From assembly GCA_024695315.1 (NCBI GenBank), contig JAILIJ010000176.1, forward strand, positions 1 through 10,170: DNA of 10,170 nt. The letters run 5' to 3'. The stretch comes from Bacteroidaceae bacterium. Its GTDB lineage: Bacteria; Bacteroidota; Bacteroidia; Bacteroidales; Bacteroidaceae. Shown here piece by piece: positions 6,711-10,170 of the stretch. How positions within the stretch are numbered: the first letter of the stretch is position 1; every line of letters begins with the position of its first letter. A program made the position numbers and the translations under genes. Under the pieces are notes generated by a model that made no database searches, was not told the DNA's origin, and was given only the letters and a program-made list of their open reading frames with translations.

Positions 6711-8030
6711 TTATGGCTTGATATGTAATACTAAAACTGATGTTGTATTGTCGTCTACGCGACATTTTTCAGAGCTCCTTTCTCCGACAAGCCATAGAAT
6801 TTCTTCGTTTTCGTCGCAAACGACCATTTGGTTATTTTTCTTTATGCGGTTGAATTTGCGGTCTGTCATGTAGTCGCTTATAAGTTTTCTGCCTTTCATA
6901 CCGAAAGGGTAGAAATAGTCTCCTGTTTTGCAAAGCCTTACATATAGATTGCCATGTATTTTGTTCTTGTCAAGGTAGGCATAATCTTTGTCCTTAATAA
7001 TGGTTAATTCTTCAGCTTTTACAGTTTTGCATTCTATTTTGGAATATTGTGACAATAGTGTCACTTGTGCTGTTTGTTTGCTTTGGCTTGTGATTATGAT
7101 TTCTTCTCTGTCGATGTTGAGTATATTAGAGTTGGAGAAGAAAATCTTACCTGTTTCGCCATTTTTCATAGCCATGAAGATGTCGTTTTCTTGGCTTTTG
7201 TTAAAGCCGAGAGGGCTGATAATCTCATGTAGGACAGAACTTGCAGAGACACATGATAGAAGTGTACTAATATTGATTAGGACGCTACCGTCTTCGTGAA
7301 TCTTAACACATTGGCTAATGTCGGCTTTGATGTTAGCCTCATAAATCTTTCTTACCTCGTTGAGGTTTTCTATAGTATTTATTATATTGTCTAATGCAGC
7401 GGGATTTATCGAACTAAGCGCTGGAACAATATCAAGTCTAATCTTATTTCTGCTGTACACATTTTCAAGGTTTGTGCTGTCCGTTACATAATCTTGATTG
7501 CGTGATTTTAGATAATCATGAATTTCAGTTTGTGTGAGGCAGAGCAAAGGGCGAATAATATCGTTGTTTATAGGCTGTATTCCGCATATTCCTTTTATAC
7601 CTGTGCCACGGACAAGGTTGAGGAAAAGCGTCTCGATATTATCATTTTTATGATGTCCAACAGCTATGGCTGTAGCATTAAGTTCCTTTTTGAGTTTTGC
7701 AAAATAGTCATACCTCAATTCGCGTGCAGCCATTTCTATGCTTATGCCATGTGATTTTGCGTATTCTGTAGTTTGAAAGTCTATTTTGTGTAGAGAAATA
7801 TTGTTTTTTTTGCAAAGTTCCTCCACAAAATGCTCGTCTCTCATGCTTTCTTCACCTCTAAGATGAAAATTGCAATGGGCAGCATGACATTCATAACCTA
7901 AGGAAGATAGGATAAGGAGTAGGGAAACGGAATCGGCTCCACCGCTCAAGGCGACAATCACTCTGTCGTTAGACTGTAGCATGGAGTGCCTATCTATATA
8001 TTGCTTGACTGTTTGCTCAATTTGTTTCAT
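6711..8030 (-). CDS. tilS: tRNA(Ile)-lysidine synthase TilS
   Basis: The product (439 residues) joins lysine to C34 of the CAU-anticodon tRNA-Ile using ATP, so that it reads AUA as isoleucine. It is an essential cytoplasmic enzyme. The N-terminal PP-loop ATPase motif SGGADS is at 29-34. It is followed by AAHCNFHLRGEESMRDE and AVGHHKNDNIETLFLNLVRG, both TilS signatures. The C-terminal TilS_C domain is present, with RLCKTGDYFYPFGMKGRKLI and a late WLVGERSSE block. Length fits the family. I chose the ATG at 8030: the alternative TTG at 8060 lies in the promoter's -7 box. A full promoter stands just upstream. The two plus-strand tRNA genes diverge from it, but they are tRNA-Cys, not the TilS substrate. 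Confidence 0.97.
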   Translation of the reverse strand: MKQIEQTVKQYIDRHSMLQSNDRVIVALSGGADSVSLLLILSSLGYECHAAHCNFHLRGEESMRDEHFVEELCKKNNISLHKIDFQTTEYAKSHGISIEMAARELRYDYFAKLKKELNATAIAVGHHKNDNIETLFLNLVRGTGIKGICGIQPINNDIIRPLLCLTQTEIHDYLKSRNQDYVTDSTNLENVYSRNKIRLDIVPALSSINPAALDNIINTIENLNEVRKIYEANIKADISQCVKIHEDGSVLINISTLLSCVSASSVLHEIISPLGFNKSQENDIFMAMKNGETGKIFFSNSNILNIDREEIIITSQSKQTAQVTLLSQYSKIECKTVKAEELTIIKDKDYAYLDKNKIHGNLYVRLCKTGDYFYPFGMKGRKLISDYMTDRKFNRIKKNNQMVVCDENEEILWLVGERSSEKCRVDDNTTSVLVLHIKP

Positions 8031-8056
8031 ATATCTAAAAAGACGTCTTTTGTCGT

Positions 8057-8088
8057 GCAAAAGTATGCTTGACGGCGCTATTGTGCAA
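8057..8088 (-). promoter_or_regulatory. tilS promoter, Bacteroidetes type
   Basis: On the minus strand TTG (8088-8086), 20 bases, then TACTTTTGC (8065-8057), matching TAnnTTTGC. The box ends 26 bases before the tilS ATG at 8030. It is divergent from the first tRNA-Cys promoter about 50 bases away. Confidence 0.72.
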
Positions 8089-8136
8089 GGGTTTTTGAGA
8101 AAAATGCTTTTTTCTGTAAAAAAAACTGGGATTTTA

Positions 8137-8168
8137 TTTGTCAGTATGAAAAATATACCTACCTTTGC
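8137..8168 (+). promoter_or_regulatory. Promoter of first tRNA-Cys gene
   Basis: TTTG (8137-8140), 19 bases, TACCTTTGC (8160-8168): a full match to the Bacteroidetes consensus, about 20 bases ahead of the tRNA 5' end. The same arrangement is seen ahead of the second tRNA copy, which supports function. Confidence 0.8.
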
Positions 8169-8188
8169 ACCCGCAAATGAGCAATAAT

Positions 8189-8263
8189 GGTGCCTTGGAT
8201 GAGTGGCTTAGTCACCGGTCTGCAAAACCGTTTACACCCGTTCGAATCGGGTAGGCACCTCCA
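8189..8263 (+). tRNA. tRNA-Cys (GCA), copy 1
   Basis: A 75-base gene folding as a cloverleaf. The acceptor GGTGCCT pairs perfectly with AGGCACC. The D-stem has three pairs with a 13-22 G/A mismatch. The anticodon loop is CTGCAAA with anticodon GCA, and the T-loop TTCGAAT sits on a 5-bp stem. The discriminator base is T, the known identity base of tRNA-Cys, and CCA is encoded. Position 27-43 of the anticodon stem is a C/T mismatch, shared with copy 2. Confidence 0.96.
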
Positions 8264-8298
8264 AAAAAGAGATTAGAATTTTTCTAATCTCTTTTTTT
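8263..8298 (+). terminator. Intrinsic terminator of tRNA-Cys copy 1
   Basis: AGAGATTAGAA (8268-8278), a 3-base loop, and its complement (8282-8292), with a run of seven T at 8292-8298. It begins right after the encoded CCA. The A-run before the stem lets the hairpin extend and could make it work in both directions. Confidence 0.88.
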
Positions 8299-8507
8299 GT
8301 GTCTATGATTTATAGGGATTCTATGATTTTTATTAATTATAGAAAACCTGGGCTCATGTATTTTTTAGAAAGTCTTGCCCTCATAGAATCCCCTAGAAAA
8401 AATTAAGAACCCTCCCAAAACATCCTATCTCTTCCTGTAAAAAAGAAGAAATATCACCCAAGATGAGATAAATTGCAATCTGGAGGTGACATTTTTCTTG
8501 ATTTTTC
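8299..8507. other. Spacer between the two tRNA-Cys cassettes, no gene seen
   Basis: I see no open frame worth calling. The stretch holds a 12-bp inverted repeat (listed separately), a 10-bp direct repeat TCTATGATTT at 8302-8311 and 8320-8329, and an imperfect hairpin with TCACC (8454-8458) and GGTGA (8485-8489). The bases ahead of the second promoter are only loosely like those ahead of the first. Confidence 0.5.
8315..8392. repeat. 12-bp inverted repeat in the tRNA spacer
   Basis: GGGATTCTATGA (8315-8326) and its exact reverse complement (8381-8392) are separated by 54 bases. With one inserted G the match continues outward to TA..TA. The loop is too long for a terminator. It may be a remnant of a small repeat element or a leftover of the duplication. 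Nature unknown. Confidence 0.5.
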
Positions 8508-8539
8508 TTTGTAGATTAAAATATAATACCTACCTTTGC
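8508..8539 (+). promoter_or_regulatory. Promoter of second tRNA-Cys gene
   Basis: TTTG (8508-8511), 19 bases, TACCTTTGC (8531-8539), identical in elements and spacing to the first copy's promoter. The bases between the elements differ more than the -7 region does. Confidence 0.8.
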
Positions 8540-8559
8540 ACTCGCAAAAAAGAAATGAT

Positions 8560-8634
8560 GGTGCCTTGGATGAGTGGCTTAGTCACCGGTCTGCAAAACC
8601 GTTTACACCCGTTCGAATCGGGTAGGCACCTCCA
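8560..8634 (+). tRNA. tRNA-Cys (GCA), copy 2
   Basis: All 75 bases are identical to copy 1, including the encoded CCA, T73, anticodon GCA and the 27-43 C/T mismatch. It has its own promoter and terminator, so it should be transcribed separately rather than as part of a tRNA operon. Confidence 0.96.
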
Positions 8635-8639
8635 AAAAG

Positions 8640-8670
8640 GAGATTAGAAATTTTTCTAATCTCTTTTTTT
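8640..8670 (+). terminator. Intrinsic terminator of tRNA-Cys copy 2
   Basis: GAGATTAGAAA (8640-8650) pairs with TTTCTAATCTC (8653-8663), followed by seven T (8664-8670). It differs from the copy 1 terminator by one A in the loop side and by a G for A next to the stem. Confidence 0.88.
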
Positions 8671-8794
8671 GTATTTACTTGGTGTATGTTTGTAAAACAT
8701 ATAACTATTTCTATAGCAGAATAATCATAATATATACTTATCGTATTTTAATCGAAAAAGCATATTTTTAGGGTGTAATTTTCCACCCCACCTC

Positions 8795-8838
8795 CTTCGA
8801 CAACGCTTCGTAACTCCTTCGTATGACCTTCGTATTTT
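8795..8838. repeat. Four CTTCG units at exact 11-base period
   Basis: CTTCG occurs at 8795, 8806, 8817 and 8828, each exactly 11 bases after the last. The middle and last units continue as CTTCGTA, and three of the four units have C or G at the last position. On the minus strand the units read ACGAAG. The period is about one helical turn. Confidence 0.75.
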
Positions 8839-8843
8839 GTAGC

Positions 8844-8885
8844 AGATGAGTATCAAAATTTTTTTATTTGAAAATTGCCTCATCT
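8844..8885. repeat. Stem-loop with AGATGAG/CTCATCT arms
   Basis: AGATGAG (8844-8850) and its exact complement (8879-8885) enclose a 28-base AT-rich loop that can itself pair partly through AATTTT and AAAATT stretches. It lies immediately beside the 11-base repeats. No T-run follows on either strand, so it is not a typical terminator. Confidence 0.45.
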
Positions 8886-9145
8886 CGGTAATAACCAGGG
8901 GCTGGAGCGTATCGTTAGATGAATATACAAATATAATGTTTTGCTGTGCTAAAATGTGCTTTTTGTGGCTTTTTGATAGAAAATTTAAGAAACTTTAACT
9001 TAATTTACGGGGCATTACAATATAAAAGTGTGAATTTCTGTAATTTGGGGAAAAGACTTATCGTATCTTTATTAGGATTTTAAATTAATATTTAGTTTAT
9101 GAATTCGTGAAATTATTTCAAGATGTAAGTATTTGGTGATGGAAA

Positions 9146-9180
9146 ATGAGTAACCCGAAGTTCATGTCTGAACTTCGGGT
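9146..9180 (-). terminator. Terminator-like hairpin after the outer-membrane efflux gene
   Basis: ACCCGAAGTTCA (9153-9164), a 4-base loop and the exact complement (9169-9180) form a GC-rich 12-bp stem, 44 bases past the stop at 9225. Read on the minus strand it is followed by TACTCATTTT, so the T tract is displaced and imperfect. The location and stem strength support termination of the efflux gene. Confidence 0.6.
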
Positions 9181-9224
9181 CTGGAATGAATTCTGTGTTT
9201 TTCAGGAATGTAAAAATCTATAAA

Positions 9225-10170
9225 CTAATAAATGTTAGAATTTGAAGTCTTATTACGATAATCACACAATTTAATCTGGTAATTAGCCTTGGCTTGAGAA
9301 AGATTGTCATGGGCTTGACGGTTGAGCGTTTCTGCGTCTAGTAAATCTGTAAGATTTTGAACACCAGCCTTGTATTGATCTGTGTAGATACGCAGGTTCT
9401 CTTCGGTCTGTTCGACGGTAGTTTGGGCTATGTCAATTTGTTTATATGCTTCTATGACATTTGCCCATGAAGATTCGATGTCGATGCGAAGGTTCTCTTT
9501 TGCGTCAAGATAATCATTCTCTGCTTGTTGCAGTTTAATTTTTTGTCGTTTAATTGCATGGGTGCCTCCGAACCATGATGATATAGGAATGGATAATGTT
9601 CCGAAGACAACTCCGTTGGTCATTGTAGTATTGATATTTTGACTCACGTTATCAGAAATGCCCCCCATGCCAGAGTGAAAGCCCATAAGTCCAATTGCAA
9701 ATGTTGGTAGATTCTTACCACGTTCCATTTTTATTTGCATCTTACTTGCTTCTATATTTTTGTTTGCCATTTTGAGTTCTTCGCGACTTTCTGTGGCATT
9801 TTGACTATCCACAATGGTTGGCAGGGCTACGGAGGATTCGCTTATGTCGATATCTATGTTGCTATTAGATAAACCTATTTGTTGAGACAGAAGAAGTGTG
9901 AGAACGTGTTGCGCATTTTCCAATTTCAGTCTATTGCTTTGCAGTTCTTGTTTTCTTATGGAGATTTTCAATAGGTCATTTCGTGTACTTACTCCAGCCT
10001 TAACATATTGAGAAACTTGTTCATATATGGCATCTAGCTGTTTTTCGGCAGCTTCGATAGTTTGTAAATTATATTTTACATTTGCCAGCTGCCAGAAACA
10101 TTCCGTAACCTTTAGTGTTACCTCTTTTTCTGTAAGTTGAAACTGAAGTTCTGTTACATCCTTCTGAATA
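9225..10170 (-). CDS. TolC-family outer membrane efflux protein, C-terminal part (5' end outside window)
   Basis: The frame stays open to the window edge, giving the last 314 residues. A TTG at 9971 is only an internal codon. TolC-type proteins form a trimeric outer-membrane channel with a long periplasmic alpha-helical barrel, working with RND or ABC pumps and a membrane-fusion protein. The family's internal duplication is visible: YEQVSQYVKAGVSTRNDLL just upstream of the 9971 codon, and IYTDQYKAGVQNLTDLLDAE near the C-terminus. Each sits in long helical stretches rich in Gln, Glu, Ala and Asn. Between them, the GVVFGTLSIPISSWFGG stretch matches the second beta-strand pair of the barrel. The stop is TAG, with a hairpin downstream. 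The pump and adaptor genes are probably beyond the right edge. Substrate cannot be told. Confidence 0.93.
   Translation of the reverse strand, partial: IQKDVTELQFQLTEKEVTLKVTECFWQLANVKYNLQTIEAAEKQLDAIYEQVSQYVKAGVSTRNDLLKISIRKQELQSNRLKLENAQHVLTLLLSQQIGLSNSNIDIDISESSVALPTIVDSQNATESREELKMANKNIEASKMQIKMERGKNLPTFAIGLMGFHSGMGGISDNVSQNINTTMTNGVVFGTLSIPISSWFGGTHAIKRQKIKLQQAENDYLDAKENLRIDIESSWANVIEAYKQIDIAQTTVEQTEENLRIYTDQYKAGVQNLTDLLDAETLNRQAHDNLSQAKANYQIKLCDYRNKTSNSNIY

Larger units (their letters stand above)
8155..8670 (+). repeat. Direct duplication of a tRNA-Cys transcription cassette
   Basis: Units at 8155-8298 and 8526-8670 share ATACCTACCTTTGCAC at the left end, an identical tRNA and near-identical terminators. 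Differences concentrate in the short leader between the -7 box and the tRNA and at the terminator edges. The repeat offset is 371 bases. The spacer shows no evident similarity to the flank of copy 1. Confidence 0.85.
8671..9224. other. Gene-free intergenic region with repeats and hairpins
   Basis: No supportable coding region: frames are broken by frequent stops, the best being a 20-codon plus-strand frame at 8936-8998 with no promoter. It contains the 11-base CTTCG repeats, a stem-loop at 8844-8885, a small GGGTG/CACCC hairpin at 8771-8788, an 11-base direct repeat ACTTATCGTAT at 8736-8746 and 9056-9066, and the terminator at 9153-9180. A minus-strand TATATTTG at 8935-8928 resembles a -7 box but lacks a TTG at the right spacing. 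Confidence 0.6.

Noticed and set aside
6688..6711. ATACTTT/AAAGTAT inverted repeat between tilS and the DUF5063-like gene
   Set aside because: Seven AT-rich pairs with a 10-base loop, no T-run after it on the minus strand, so not a convincing terminator.
8031..8263. Functional link between tilS and the adjacent tRNA genes
   Set aside because: TilS modifies tRNA-Ile with anticodon CAU, while these are tRNA-Cys with GCA. The genes have separate divergent promoters, so adjacency is probably incidental.
8137..8670. Integration site of a mobile element at the tRNA genes
   Set aside because: Both tRNA genes are complete with their own terminators, and no integrase, phage or transfer gene is seen in the flanks within the window.
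8795..8838. CRISPR array
   Set aside because: Units of 11 bases with 5-base cores are far too short for repeat-spacer units, and no cas gene is present.
8936..8998. 20-codon plus-strand frame rich in Cys and Phe
   Set aside because: No plus-strand promoter precedes it, no ribosome-binding cue is visible, and frames of this length are expected by chance.

Overview
The window looks like a chromosomal segment of a member of the Bacteroidales, most like Prevotella or a relative. Three things point there. Intergenic regions carry the Bacteroidetes promoter form (a TTG element, 19-20 bases, then TAnnTTTGC). Start codons lack clear Shine-Dalgarno sites. Several genes (the DUF5063-type protein, the exonuclease and the PUA-methyltransferase in a row) are of kinds I associate with this order. 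All protein genes lie on the minus strand, and only two tRNA genes are on plus. I see no insertion sequence, phage gene, CRISPR array or clear transferred island.

Region 37-3936 is a three-gene minus-strand unit read from right to left: an unrecognised 194-residue soluble protein, an alanine/glycine:cation symporter, and a KefB-like cation:proton antiporter with two C-terminal RCK_C domains. The genes are 12-25 bases apart, with a -7 box just ahead of the first. The symporter brings in amino acid with cation and the antiporter exchanges cation for protons, so the unit plausibly concerns ion-coupled transport.

Region 3937-4234 has no protein gene but is densely organised. It holds the strong terminator of the upstream methyltransferase unit, then a full promoter (TTG-N19-TACCTTTGC), then a transcribed stretch of about 70 bases ending in a hairpin with eight T, then a second perfect 15-bp hairpin. 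This has the architecture of a small non-coding RNA or an attenuated leader, and resembles the described Bacteroidales-1 RNA type. It is the most interesting non-coding object here.

Region 4235-6666 is a minus-strand unit of a DUF5063-like acidic protein, an RNase D-like 3'-5' exonuclease and an RlmI-like PUA/SAM methyltransferase, with an RNA-processing flavour. Region 6711-8088 is tilS (tRNA-Ile lysidine synthase) with its own promoter.

Region 8137-8670 carries two identical tRNA-Cys(GCA) genes on the plus strand. Each has a consensus promoter with a TTTG-N19 spacing and a near-identical terminator, so a whole transcription cassette has been duplicated. A 12-bp inverted repeat and a 10-bp direct repeat lie between them. 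Region 8671-9224 has no gene I can support. It contains four CTTCG units at an exact 11-base period, a stem-loop and a terminator-like hairpin. From 9225 to the window edge runs the C-terminal part of a TolC-type outer-membrane efflux protein.

All function calls rest on reading motifs and remembered family features. No database search was possible.
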